This document shows positions 1 through 9,156 of a DNA stretch of 64,000 nt, in pieces. Source of the stretch: Amniculibacterium aquaticum (GTDB lineage: Bacteria > Bacteroidota > Bacteroidia > Flavobacteriales > Weeksellaceae); contig NZ_REFA01000002.1 in assembly GCF_003852705.1 (NCBI RefSeq), forward strand, positions 1 through 64,000. Reading direction: 5' to 3'. Position numbers and translations under genes: made by a program. Each line of letters opens with the position of its first letter. Positions within the stretch are counted from its first letter, which is position 1. A model generated the notes under the pieces. It searched no databases and was not told where the DNA came from. It saw nothing but the letters and a program-made list of their open reading frames with translations.

Positions 1-2
1 CT

Positions 3-524
3 TATAGTGGAAAAGAAAATCTGAAAATTGCCAGCGAACAGGATATAAAAATTGTTGCAAAGTTAAATCCATCCATTACACAAGGATGTAGGAAAGAAAA
101 AGACCAGTTTGATTACAATAAGGATGCTGACAGATTTGTTTGTCCTGCCGGGCATTTAGCCATCAGAAAAGCCCGTCAGAACAGAAAGAATGTCGGCAAA
201 AATCAAGCTGATGTATATTATTTTGATGTTGAAAAATGTAAAGTTTGCCCATTAAGAGAAGGTTGTTACAAAGACGGAGCAAAATCTAAAACCTACTCGG
301 TTTCTATAAAATCAGAATTACACCAAGAACAGATGGCTTTTCAGGAAAGTGATTATTACAAAGAAAAGTCGAAACACCGGTATAAAATTGAAGCCAAAAA
401 CAGTGAACTTAAAAATGTTCATGGTTACAAAAGAGCCACTTCTTATGGAATAGAAAACATGCAAATGCAGGGAGCATTGGCTATTTTCGCAGTCAATTTG
501 AAGAGGATCCTGAAATTAATCTAA
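3..524 (+). CDS. IS1182-like transposase, C-terminal part (5' end outside window)
   Basis: The frame is open from the left edge to a TAA at 522-524, giving about 173 residues. It carries a cysteine cluster (FVCPAGH, then CKVCPLREGCY) followed by a basic region and a tail reading KHRYKIEAKNSELKNVHGY and ending ALAIFAVNLKRI. This arrangement, a zinc-ribbon-like insert ahead of the conserved E of a DDE transposase, is typical of IS1182/DUF4372-type transposases in Bacteroidota. The catalytic D residues would lie upstream of the window. The protein reaches a normal-looking C-terminus, so this end appears intact. I could not define the terminal inverted repeat because the left end of the element is missing. 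Confidence 0.8.
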   Translation, partial: YSGKENLKIASEQDIKIVAKLNPSITQGCRKEKDQFDYNKDADRFVCPAGHLAIRKARQNRKNVGKNQADVYYFDVEKCKVCPLREGCYKDGAKSKTYSVSIKSELHQEQMAFQESDYYKEKSKHRYKIEAKNSELKNVHGYKRATSYGIENMQMQGALAIFAVNLKRILKLI

Positions 525-621
525 GAAAAAGAGAACAAAATCATCATCTTTAAAACTCAGCTCCAATTAAATCAAAACAAGCTTTACAAAACCCATTAAA
601 TTTAGAACTCCAAAAAATGTA

Positions 622-662
622 AAGAGCTTATTACCGATTTTAAAGTCGTGTAATAAGCTCTT
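622..662. terminator. 13-bp perfect hairpin downstream of the transposase
   Basis: AAGAGCTTATTAC at 622-634 is matched exactly by GTAATAAGCTCTT at 650-662, with CGA/TCG able to extend the stem inward past one bulge. It lies between the transposase stop and the convergent ccsBA gene, so it probably ends one or both transcripts. The flanking T runs are weak. It could also belong to the right end of the insertion sequence. Confidence 0.5.
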
Positions 663-755
663 AATTCTTGTCTGAAATTAAATCTTATTCAAAATGAAGA
701 TGGTTTTTCAGTGACCTCCAAATCAGGTGGCTTTTCGTGTATAAGGCATTCACTA

Positions 756-3700
756 TTATTTTGAATTAAGCTTCTTAAATTTCCAGTAGGATACCGCTGA
801 AATCAATACCATAAAGGCTAATCCCAGATATACCCACAACGGAACAGGAACAGGATCTCCTTTGGCGTAAGAATGCAATCCGCTCAGGTAATAGTTCACC
901 CCGAAATAGGTCATCACCATGGAGCAGAAAGCGAATAAAGTTGCCACATGGAAAGCCCAACGGCTTCTAAGTCCCGGTACCAACCTCATGTGAAGTACAA
1001 AAGCATAGACCATGATGGAGATAAAAGCCCAAGTTTCTTTGGGATCCCAGCTCCAATATCTTCCCCAAGATTCATTGGCCCAAACGCCTCCTAAGAAATT
1101 ACCCACGGTTAAAGCAAAAAGTCCTATGGTCAATGACATTTCCGAAACAATACCCAATTCTTTCAAAGTAGTATCGTGGTGTTTGGTGTACAAACCTTTG
1201 GAAGAAACGATGTAGAAGAACAGGGAAATGATCGCTATAATCATGGAGAGGGCAAAGAAACCGTAACTGGAGGTAATGATGGCGACATGAATAATCAACC
1301 AATACGATTTAAGTACCGGAGCCAGCGGAGTAATCTGAGGATCCAAAGCCGAACCTCCGTGTGCAAATCCCATCATGATCACCGCAACCATAAATCCGGC
1401 TGCCGGAATCAAGGCATTGGAGTTGCGGTACAACATCAAACCGGCGGTGATACCTACCCAAGAGATGAAAACAATGGCTTCGTAACCGTTGCTCCAAGGA
1501 GCATGTCCGGAAATGTACCATCGTGCTACCAATCCGGCAAAGTGTGCCAAGTAACCGACTATACCTACTGCGATAAGAACATTCAGTACGGTTTTTAATA
1601 TTTTATTGGATTTAAACAATTCTATAAATCCTAAGATCAACAACAAACCTCCAATTATCGAATAGAAAATAAGAAGTTTTAGATTGATGTTTACTTGGTT
1701 CATGAAAACCTCTACATCGACCTTGGTTTTGGAAGGGACAACATTTTTCCCCCATTTTTGTTGATAGTCGGATAGTTTTTGAAGGGCATCGTCGGCTTGC
1801 TTCCAATTGCCGTCTCTTGTGGCGTCCAAAACGCTCAAGAAATACGGAGCCATGGTGCTTTGTGCCTCGTCATCGGGTTGTAATTCTTCGTTCAGCCACG
1901 AGTTCCAACGGTGGTTAGGGTCGTTTTTCACGGGAATAATTCTCATGAACTGACCGGTGAAAAATTCGTTGAAAACCTGAACTCTGTCGTTCACGGCGAT
2001 CACTTCTTTGTCGTAGTTGGTCTGCTCCGAAGCTTTCTTACGGAACGCCGTGTTGTAATCGTCTTCCAAGACATAATGCAAACCGCCGTTGGCATCGGGA
2101 GGGAAAAGATTCATGAGAGAGGTGTATCCGTCGGCATTGGCTTTTGCTTTTTTCAACAGTTCTTCTCCACCTTTACTTCCAATTTTGATGAGCGGTACCA
2201 TGGACCAACTCGGCGTATCGGTAGATACGGACAAAAACCATTGGTTGGCGGTCAATACCTTTCCGCTTTCGGATTTGAATTCGTCTTTTTTGTATAATTT
2301 TCTAAGAACATCCAAAGCTTGAGTGTTCATAGGGACAATTCTACCGTCGTAGTTTTGCACCAAAAGGTAACTGAATTTATCGGCGTGTTCCTTGGTTATT
2401 TTGTTTCTGGAGATGATCTCATCTGCCGTAATCACTCGAGAGGCTGCCAAAGGTTTTGCCGCTTGTTTTTGCTCTGGCTGTGCTTGGCTTTGTGCCGCAG
2501 GGACATCGTGGTTGTGTCCGGAGTGATCTTGTCCATCGTTTGGATCATGAACTTCTGTCTTAGGATTGGCTTTGCCATCGATGGTACCGTGCATGTCAAT
2601 TTCTTGCGCATTCAACACCAAACTGAACACCAACAACAGTACGGTAAGACCTCTTTTTTTACTTACATCTTTCAGCATTTTATTTAATTTCCAAAAATGA
2701 GTTCCTTTCCAGAAGAAGCTGACAAACATTCCTAAAAATAACAATCCGTAACCGATGTAGGTAATGAGAGTCCCCCAAAAATCGTGGTTTACAGAAAGTC
2801 GAGTACCTTTTCTGTCCGGGTCAAAGCTGGCTTGAAAAAAACGGTATCCGTCGTAGTTTAGGATGTGGTTCATGTAGATTTTATAAGGGGTTTGCTTGCC
2901 TTTGTCCACGATGCTTACATGACTTTCATAGGCACTTGGCGATTGGGATCCCGGATAGGTTTCCATCACAAATTTGTCCAATTTTAGGGAAAATGGTGTG
3001 GTGTACACTTTGGGACCGTATCCCACCATCATGTTCATACCGTCCATGGACACTTGTTTGTATGCATTGGGATTGCCTTTTTCTACAACGAGATCGACCA
3101 TTTTTTTAGACTTAGGGCCTTCAATTTCAATGGTCAGCTGGTCGTTTAGGTTTTCGTCTTTTTTCTTGTCGCCTTCCACAGCGATCAATTTTCCGGTTCT
3201 GATGCCTTCTGGGACAACAATTTTCAGTTCGTTGATGGTGTACAAACTTCTCAACACCAAAGGTTGAAATTCATTGGCCTTGGTGTTTCCCGTTGCTTGG
3301 GTAGCCATGGTCATGAATTGCGATTCAACTGGAGTTTTCAGCAACAATTCGTTGTTTTCTTTTTCAAACTCGATGGCGCCTTCAATATTTCTATTGAAAG
3401 TAACCAAAGTCCCTTGGATGTTTTTGGCTTCACCGGATTTTAGGTAAAAATTCTCACGGCCAGACTGTCCGGCAACCACAAAATGCAGGTATTCTGTTTT
3501 TTCGGCACCGGCAACCAAGCTGTCTTTTTTTCTTTGAATATAATCAACGGCTCTTACTTTAATTTTTTTGCCATGAAAATCATAATTGGCTTTAAAGTTT
3601 TTATGAAGAGGCGTGATCAGGTACGGTATGTCTTGATAGCTGAGGACATCGCCCTTTTCTTCAATTTGAATTTTGAAAAAATCTTTACTCGATACAATTT

Positions 3701-4040
3701 CGTTAGAGGATTCGCCTTCGCGGATGTGCATTTGTCCTTCATAACTGATGTATCGCGTGATGGCTCCACCTATAAAAATAAGAATGAATGCCAAGTGGAA
3801 AGTCAAAACCGCCCATTTTTCCTTTTTCCAAAGTCGGTATCTGGCAATGTTCCCTACAAAATTGATGATCAGTAACAACATGACCAACTCAAACCATTTG
3901 GCTTCATAAATCAAAGCTTTGGCCGAAGGAGTCCCGTAGTCGTTTTCAAGAAATGTAGCATAAGCCATTGCAAAGGCGTAAACCAAGATGAGAACCGCCA
4001 TGGTTCTGGTAGAAACGAGAATCTTGTATATCTTGTCCAT
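756..4040 (-). CDS. ccsA: Cytochrome c biogenesis protein, ResB-CcsA (CcsB-CcsA) fusion
   Basis: This 1094-residue membrane protein combines both halves of the System II heme export and cytochrome c synthetase. The N-terminal ~450 residues have early transmembrane helices and a large extracytoplasmic ResB-type domain, ending in a helix before FFWKGTHFW. A second hydrophobic, signal-like stretch near residues 470-485 (TVLLLVFSLVLNAQ) precedes a His/Asp-rich linker and a periplasmic domain. The C-terminal ~300 residues are the polytopic CcsA part, with the tryptophan-rich WWD heme-handling motif at about 987-1005 (WGRYWSWDPKETWAF) and a conserved His in RSRWAFHVATL. The fused form is usual in Bacteroidota and Epsilonproteobacteria. 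It attaches heme covalently to apocytochromes c on the periplasmic side. It is transcribed alone. Confidence 0.93.
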   Translation of the reverse strand: MDKIYKILVSTRTMAVLILVYAFAMAYATFLENDYGTPSAKALIYEAKWFELVMLLLIINFVGNIARYRLWKKEKWAVLTFHLAFILIFIGGAITRYISYEGQMHIREGESSNEIVSSKDFFKIQIEEKGDVLSYQDIPYLITPLHKNFKANYDFHGKKIKVRAVDYIQRKKDSLVAGAEKTEYLHFVVAGQSGRENFYLKSGEAKNIQGTLVTFNRNIEGAIEFEKENNELLLKTPVESQFMTMATQATGNTKANEFQPLVLRSLYTINELKIVVPEGIRTGKLIAVEGDKKKDENLNDQLTIEIEGPKSKKMVDLVVEKGNPNAYKQVSMDGMNMMVGYGPKVYTTPFSLKLDKFVMETYPGSQSPSAYESHVSIVDKGKQTPYKIYMNHILNYDGYRFFQASFDPDRKGTRLSVNHDFWGTLITYIGYGLLFLGMFVSFFWKGTHFWKLNKMLKDVSKKRGLTVLLLVFSLVLNAQEIDMHGTIDGKANPKTEVHDPNDGQDHSGHNHDVPAAQSQAQPEQKQAAKPLAASRVITADEIISRNKITKEHADKFSYLLVQNYDGRIVPMNTQALDVLRKLYKKDEFKSESGKVLTANQWFLSVSTDTPSWSMVPLIKIGSKGGEELLKKAKANADGYTSLMNLFPPDANGGLHYVLEDDYNTAFRKKASEQTNYDKEVIAVNDRVQVFNEFFTGQFMRIIPVKNDPNHRWNSWLNEELQPDDEAQSTMAPYFLSVLDATRDGNWKQADDALQKLSDYQQKWGKNVVPSKTKVDVEVFMNQVNINLKLLIFYSIIGGLLLILGFIELFKSNKILKTVLNVLIAVGIVGYLAHFAGLVARWYISGHAPWSNGYEAIVFISWVGITAGLMLYRNSNALIPAAGFMVAVIMMGFAHGGSALDPQITPLAPVLKSYWLIIHVAIITSSYGFFALSMIIAIISLFFYIVSSKGLYTKHHDTTLKELGIVSEMSLTIGLFALTVGNFLGGVWANESWGRYWSWDPKETWAFISIMVYAFVLHMRLVPGLRSRWAFHVATLFAFCSMVMTYFGVNYYLSGLHSYAKGDPVPVPLWVYLGLAFMVLISAVSYWKFKKLNSK

Positions 4041-4077
4041 AAGAAAAAAATAAAGATTTGTAAAATTTTTTGATGTG

Positions 4078-4085
4078 CAAAAATA
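4078..4085 (-). promoter_or_regulatory. Putative -7 box (TATTTTTG) for ccsA
   Basis: The minus strand reads TATTTTTG 37 bases upstream of the ATG, fitting the Bacteroidota TAnnTTTG consensus. No convincing -33 TTG was seen. Confidence 0.45.
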
Positions 4086-4241
4086 CAGAAGGAAAAACGA
4101 TTAAAAGAATTTATAAGGTTAATTTATTCTAAATTAAACCGAATTATGTCAATAGTTTTTATCTATAATGAATTTTTAAGAAGTCTTAAAAAAGTAAAAA
4201 AAAGTCTTTTATGCTTTTTTTAATTCAGTAATCGAATGAAA

Positions 4242-5702
4242 TTATTGATACCTTTTGTGCTCTTTATTCTTTGTGAATTTAGAAATAATGGGTTTGAATA
4301 GTGCTCTATATTTCTCAATATCAAAAAGTTGAGAGTCGGTGAGTGCTTTGTAGGTGAGCCAAGACCCGAACGGCAAAAGGATCATGTTGGGCAACCATGC
4401 CGCAAGATAAGGGTTGATGGTACCGTTCCAAGCGATATTCTCAACGGACAGGTTCATGATGTAGAAGATGATAAAAATCACAATGGCAATAATCACCGGA
4501 AGTCCCATCCCTCCTTTTCGGATGATGGATCCCAAACTGGCTCCAATTAAAAAGAAGATAACGCAAGTTACCGAATACGCAATGATGCGCTGTTGGTACA
4601 TGATGACTTTTGAATAGTACTTTAAAATAGGAAGTATTTCGGCTTTCTTGGATTCAGAAGTCATTTTTAGCGTTTCAATTTTTTGATAGGCTGCAAGCAG
4701 AACTTCATTTTTTTTCTGTTGTTCTATTTTTTCTAAATCAAACTGTGGGGAAATTTGATTTTTGTTTTTGGATTTGGTTTTGTCGATGTATTCCACATAA
4801 CTGTTGGTTTGCGCCACCAATTCGGTATTGATGTTTTTAAAATTCTGTCGACTGTCTTTTACCGTTTGTGCAATGGTACCGTTCAGTTCATTGTAGGTCT
4901 GAAAACGATAGTCATCGGTAATTTTTTCGTCATCAATGGCTTTCTTAAGAATTTCACTGATGTCGAAATGAGAAACCAAGGTGTCAAATTTTATGGCTTG
5001 ATCGGGTTGCCTTCTTCTGGAATTTACGGTTTGGTTAGAGACCATATCCTCGAAAACATAACCGTTGTACAATTCCAATTTCAGGTAATTGCTGTTGCTG
5101 GCTGGCACAAATCGTCCTTTTTTAGCCAAAATAGATTGCTGGTTTTCAAAAGCATAGGCTTTTTTATGAATGAAAATTCCTTCCAATTCGGTAGCGTTTT
5201 CACCATAGACTTTGTCAAATTTTACCAAATATCCAGGAATTTGATCGATAAATTGTCCCGGTGTAAAGTTGAGAGCCGGTTTGGTCGATGCAATATTATA
5301 CAACATGTTTTTCGCCTTTCTTTGGAAGTCGGGTATGATGTTGTTAGAAAAGAAAAACAGCAAAATGGACAGCAAGATAGAAACGAAAAACAAAGGCATC
5401 ATCGTCCTGGTGAGCGAGGTCCCTGAGGCTTTTAGTGCGGCCAATTCGTACCTTTCGCCCAGATCACCAAAGGTCATGATGGAGGCCAAAAGTATGGTGA
5501 GCGGCATAACCAAAGAGATGACGCTGACTCCCAGATAAAACAAAAGTTTGATAATTTCCCAATAGCTCAACCCTTTGCCCATGAACTGGCTCAACTGTAT
5601 CCAGATGATGTTCACAATAAATATGAAGAACAAAACACTGAATATGAAAAGAAAGGGACCAAAAAAGGTTTTTATGATGTATCGGTCGATTATTTTTAAC
5701 AT
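4242..5702 (-). CDS. LptF/LptG family permease (LPS export)
   Basis: This 486-residue protein has the YjgP/YjgQ layout: three transmembrane helices in the first ~125 residues, a periplasmic domain of about 240 residues, then three more helices ending in PFGSWLTYKAL. In Gram-negative cells LptF and LptG form the membrane part of the LptB2FG ABC transporter, which extracts lipopolysaccharide from the inner membrane. Bacteroidota carry two such genes at separate loci, and I cannot say which this is. The middle of the protein (residues ~250-340) is rich in Lys, Glu and Gln and longer than in E. coli. It lies after lolA and ftsK on the same strand, fitting an envelope-assembly cluster. A -7 box sits four bases before the ATG. 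Confidence 0.88.
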   Translation of the reverse strand: MLKIIDRYIIKTFFGPFLFIFSVLFFIFIVNIIWIQLSQFMGKGLSYWEIIKLLFYLGVSVISLVMPLTILLASIMTFGDLGERYELAALKASGTSLTRTMMPLFFVSILLSILLFFFSNNIIPDFQRKAKNMLYNIASTKPALNFTPGQFIDQIPGYLVKFDKVYGENATELEGIFIHKKAYAFENQQSILAKKGRFVPASNSNYLKLELYNGYVFEDMVSNQTVNSRRRQPDQAIKFDTLVSHFDISEILKKAIDDEKITDDYRFQTYNELNGTIAQTVKDSRQNFKNINTELVAQTNSYVEYIDKTKSKNKNQISPQFDLEKIEQQKKNEVLLAAYQKIETLKMTSESKKAEILPILKYYSKVIMYQQRIIAYSVTCVIFFLIGASLGSIIRKGGMGLPVIIAIVIFIIFYIMNLSVENIAWNGTINPYLAAWLPNMILLPFGSWLTYKALTDSQLFDIEKYRALFKPIISKFTKNKEHKRYQ

Positions 5703-5706
5703 GGGG

Positions 5707-5714
5707 CAAAATTA
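5707..5714 (-). promoter_or_regulatory. -7 box TAATTTTG four bases before the lptF/G start codon
   Basis: The minus strand reads TAATTTTG, then GGGG, then ATG. With a start site 4-6 bases beyond the box, the transcript would begin at or next to the ATG, so the mRNA would be leaderless. Confidence 0.5.
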
Positions 5715-5768
5715 TAAAAAAAAGCCACAACGACTTGCTTTGTGACTTATACTTTTATGGAAAAAAAT

Positions 5769-6416
5769 CTACAATTCTGTAATGATGTAGTTTTTGAATT
5801 TATTTTTATCAAAGCTGAACATGGCGGGCGACAACTTTTGATTTTCTTTGTAGCCTTGGATCTCTATCACGGCAATGTCCTTGTTTTTCCCGTGTTGTTC
5901 CAATTTTACAATCTGTTTTTTAGCTCCGTTGATGTAGAGATAGACGGCATCCAAACCGTTGGATTTTATGGGATCCAATTTGATGACATCCGTGTTGATG
6001 CCTTTCACCATTTTTTTGCCTTCGTAACTTACATTGTATTCTTTTCTGTAGTTGGAAAGGTAGTTGATGGGGGAGAACATTGCTGCATTGGCATTGGGCT
6101 TGGCAATGGTTACTTCCATGTCTTCTTCGTTGATGTTGTATATTTTTTGGCCATCGAAAATTTGTTCGGTGCCCATGATTTTCAACTTGTACTTGTCGCC
6201 TGAAGCGTAATAAATTCCCGGTTCGACTTTAGAAACCTTACCGTTGGTACCGGATCCAAATGAAAATTTGAAGTACGAATTTTTCTTGGCGTTGTAACTG
6301 GTCGTCACCGCATCGAGGATGGTTTTGGATTTGTCATCGATTTTTTGGGCAAAAGACCAAGTTGTCGCTCCGACTACCGATACCGTAAGGATTATTTTTT
6401 TGAAGAATGCTGTCAT
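5769..6416 (-). CDS. lolA: LolA-family outer membrane lipoprotein carrier
   Basis: This 215-residue secreted protein begins with a signal peptide (MTAFFKKIILTVSVVGATTWSFA, cleaved before QKID). The mature part has the alternating beta-strand pattern of LolA, including YYASGDKYKLKIMGTEQIFDGQKIY, the strand region that in the family lines a hydrophobic cleft for lipoprotein acyl chains. LolA ferries triacylated lipoproteins across the periplasm from LolCDE to the outer membrane. It lies 108 bases after ftsK and 66 bases before lptF/G, an order often seen in flavobacteria. Bacteroidota LolA proteins are divergent from E. coli, so the assignment rests on size, signal peptide and strand pattern as well as context. 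Confidence 0.85.
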   Translation of the reverse strand: MTAFFKKIILTVSVVGATTWSFAQKIDDKSKTILDAVTTSYNAKKNSYFKFSFGSGTNGKVSKVEPGIYYASGDKYKLKIMGTEQIFDGQKIYNINEEDMEVTIAKPNANAAMFSPINYLSNYRKEYNVSYEGKKMVKGINTDVIKLDPIKSNGLDAVYLYINGAKKQIVKLEQHGKNKDIAVIEIQGYKENQKLSPAMFSFDKNKFKNYIITEL

Positions 6417-6524
6417 AATAAATTAAAATATCTGTTGTGGTTTTTCAAAAATCGTTCCACAAAAGGGTGGTGAGGGTAGTGTTTGTGATTATTTTAACAT
6501 TTATTTTGTTTGAAAAAAATGCGA

Positions 6525-9008
6525 TTAACCTTTTAGTTCCTCTAAGAAATTTTCCAAAGAATTCAGATCCGAGATCATCACCTCTCTGGCTTTGGCTCCG
6601 TTGAATCCTCCAACAATTCCAGAGGCTTCCAACTGATCCATGATTCTTCCCGCACGATTGTAGCCCAGTTTCAGCTGTCTTTGCAACATCGAGGTCGATC
6701 CTTGTTGGGTAGAAACCACTATTCTGGCTGCTTCTTCAAAAAGTGCATCTTTCTCGTTCGGGTCAAATCCTACGGTGCTGGCTTGGTTTTCTTCATTCGG
6801 AACTTCTGGCAATACAAATGCAGAGGCATATCCTTTTTGTTCCCCGATAAAGTCAACAATCTTCTCGACCTCCGGAGTGTCCACAAATGCACATTGCAAA
6901 CGAAGGATTTCATTTCCATTAAAATAAAGCATGTCTCCTTTTCCAATCAATTGATCGGCTCCTGGAGAGTCTAAAATCGTTCTGGAATCGACCGAAGAAA
7001 TTACTCTAAACGCAGCTCTTGCCGGGAAGTTGGCTTTGATCATCCCGGTAATTACATTTACCGAAGGTCTTTGTGTAGCCACAATCAGGTGTATGCCTAC
7101 CGCTCTTGCCAGCTGTGCCAATCGGGCGATTGGATGTTCCACCTCTTTCCCTGCCGTCATAATCAGGTCGGCAAACTCGTCCACCACCAAAACAATGTAA
7201 GGCAAGTATCGATGTCCGTTTTCTGGATTGAGTTTTCTTTCGGAGAATTTTTTATTGTATTCTTTTATCGTTCTACAGAACGCATTTTTCAGCAATTCGT
7301 ATCGGGTATCCATCTCGATGCACAAGGAGTTGAGCGTGTTGATTACCTTGTGGGTATCGGTGATGATGGCATCTTCGGCATCGGGCAATTTGGCCAAATA
7401 ATGCCTCTCTATTTTTGAGTAGAGTGTAAGTTCAACTTTTTTAGGATCGACCATCACGAATTTCAATTCGCTAGGGTGTTTTTTGTACAACAACGAAGTA
7501 AGTATGGCATTGATCCCCACGGATTTTCCTTGTCCTGTAGCTCCTGCCATCAATAGGTGAGGCATTTTTGCCAAATCGGCCATGAAAATTTCGTTGGAGA
7601 TGGTTTTTCCAAAAACAACAGGCAAATCCATATCGGTATTTTGGAACTTGTGCGAGTTGAGAACACTGCGCATGGAGACCATGGACGGATTTTTTCTTGG
7701 TACCTCAATTCCAATCGTTCCTTTGCCGGGCATGGGTGCGATGATCCTAATCCCAAGTGCCGAAAGGTTCAGAGCGATGTCGTCTTGTAATTTTTTTATG
7801 GAATTTACTCGGATTCCGTCTTCTGGGACTATTTCGTATAAAGTTACCGTTGGACCAATGGTTGCCTTAATTTGTTTGATGCCTACATTGAAATTCTTGA
7901 GAAGTCCAACAATTTTATTTTTATTTTCTTCTAACTCTTCTTGGTTGATGGAGATTTCCTCATTTCCATAATCTTTCAGTAAATCGGCGGTGGGGAATTG
8001 AAATCCAGCCAAATCCAAACGGTGGTCGTAAAGTCCGTGTTTTTCCACCAAATCGTTGGATTTTTGTTCGGGATCCAAAACCTCATCTTTTACTTCGGCA
8101 ATTTCCACTTCGAAACCAACAGCTTCCGAAATGTTGGCAGCTTGTGGTTTTGGGTTGGTGTTTTGAGGTTCGGTTGTTTTTACAGGCGAAGGTGTCATTT
8201 CTACCACCGTAGAAGTTGGTGCAACAGCTTCTTCAAAAGAGGTGTTGTTGGGTGTTTTAATCTCGAAAGACGATGGACTTTCTTTTGTTTTGTCAAAAGG
8301 ACTGGGTCTTTTTTCAACAATTTGCTGGGTCGTTTCAGATTCTTTTTCTTCAACATCATTTTCTTCATCCACATCAAAATATTCTTCAGTTTCGGATTTT
8401 GGCATCATGGATTTTACCCTTCCAACGGTTTGTTCATTGATATCGTCTAATTTTTGCTTAACGGTACTGGGTCTTAGATTGAATTCTAAAACAAAATACA
8501 AGAGAATGCTGAATACCAAAGCTACCCAAAGCCCTACGGAGCCAATGATGGACTCCAGGTAATCCATTATTTGATAGCCGTACACTCCACTGTAAGCGCC
8601 TTCGCCCTTGGTAATGGCTGCAATGAAAATGGGCAGCCAACAGATGAAAAATAAAGAATGTCCCAGGGTTTTCCAAGGTTTGAAGAAATTTTTCTTCATG
8701 ATGAGGGTTCCCCATACAAACAGTAAGAAGGCAACAACAAAAGCGGCTAAACCAAAGGTGTCGAATACAAAGACATTGCCTAGCCAGTCGCCTAATTTGC
8801 CAAACCAACTGGTCGATCTTACCGTTTTATCCAATAATGCACCTCTCAAGCTTTGGTTGGCTTGCCAATTTTTCAGGAATGAAAAAAAGGAAATAACCAT
8901 TACAACTGAGGTTGTAATTAAGGTTAAACCAAAAAATATTCTGGATTTCGAGAGGTAATTCGATGCCGTTTCGGCTTTGGTTTTTGTGGTAGATGTGTTT
9001 TTTTCCAT
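6525..9008 (-). CDS. ftsK: DNA translocase FtsK/SpoIIIE
   Basis: At 827 residues this is a short FtsK. The N-terminus has about four membrane helices (residues ~20-185) that anchor it at the division septum. A Ser/Thr/Pro/Glu-rich linker (~200-320) leads to the beta domain and then the RecA-like motor. The motor carries Walker A AGATGQGKS near residue 489 and Walker B VLVVDEFADL near 608. The last ~65 residues are the winged-helix gamma domain (MLQRQLKLGYNRAGRIMDQLE), which reads polar KOPS sequences and contacts XerD. The protein pumps chromosome ends through the closing septum and activates dimer resolution at dif. It is the first gene of the ftsK-lolA-lptF/G run. Confidence 0.96.
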   Translation of the reverse strand: MEKNTSTTKTKAETASNYLSKSRIFFGLTLITTSVVMVISFFSFLKNWQANQSLRGALLDKTVRSTSWFGKLGDWLGNVFVFDTFGLAAFVVAFLLFVWGTLIMKKNFFKPWKTLGHSLFFICWLPIFIAAITKGEGAYSGVYGYQIMDYLESIIGSVGLWVALVFSILLYFVLEFNLRPSTVKQKLDDINEQTVGRVKSMMPKSETEEYFDVDEENDVEEKESETTQQIVEKRPSPFDKTKESPSSFEIKTPNNTSFEEAVAPTSTVVEMTPSPVKTTEPQNTNPKPQAANISEAVGFEVEIAEVKDEVLDPEQKSNDLVEKHGLYDHRLDLAGFQFPTADLLKDYGNEEISINQEELEENKNKIVGLLKNFNVGIKQIKATIGPTVTLYEIVPEDGIRVNSIKKLQDDIALNLSALGIRIIAPMPGKGTIGIEVPRKNPSMVSMRSVLNSHKFQNTDMDLPVVFGKTISNEIFMADLAKMPHLLMAGATGQGKSVGINAILTSLLYKKHPSELKFVMVDPKKVELTLYSKIERHYLAKLPDAEDAIITDTHKVINTLNSLCIEMDTRYELLKNAFCRTIKEYNKKFSERKLNPENGHRYLPYIVLVVDEFADLIMTAGKEVEHPIARLAQLARAVGIHLIVATQRPSVNVITGMIKANFPARAAFRVISSVDSRTILDSPGADQLIGKGDMLYFNGNEILRLQCAFVDTPEVEKIVDFIGEQKGYASAFVLPEVPNEENQASTVGFDPNEKDALFEEAARIVVSTQQGSTSMLQRQLKLGYNRAGRIMDQLEASGIVGGFNGAKAREVMISDLNSLENFLEELKG

Positions 9009-9022
9009 AGTATCAATGATGG

Positions 9023-9030
9023 CAAATTTA
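9023..9030 (-). promoter_or_regulatory. -7 box TAAATTTG for ftsK
   Basis: The minus strand reads TAAATTTG ending 14 bases before the ftsK ATG. It matches TAnnTTTG and would give a leader of only about ten bases. Confidence 0.45.
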
Positions 9031-9156
9031 AAGAAAAAATAACATGAAATTGAATTTGGAAATTATATTTTTTTAACTCTACGACTGTTGAAATAAAATA
9101 TTTTTTGTTTTGATTTTTGGATAAAAAAACAAGTTCTTCACTTTCAAACTCATGCA

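Noticed and set aside
1176-1598. Long open frames on the plus strand opposite ccsA, ftsK and glnS (for example 1176-1598, 7998-8450, 11379-12155)
   Set aside because: They are opposite-strand shadows of strongly supported genes, with no recognisable domains and unnatural compositions (His/Arg/Phe-rich).
4755-5426. 223-residue plus-strand frame opposite lptF/G
   Set aside because: It lies entirely inside a well supported membrane protein gene and has no start context or homology signal.
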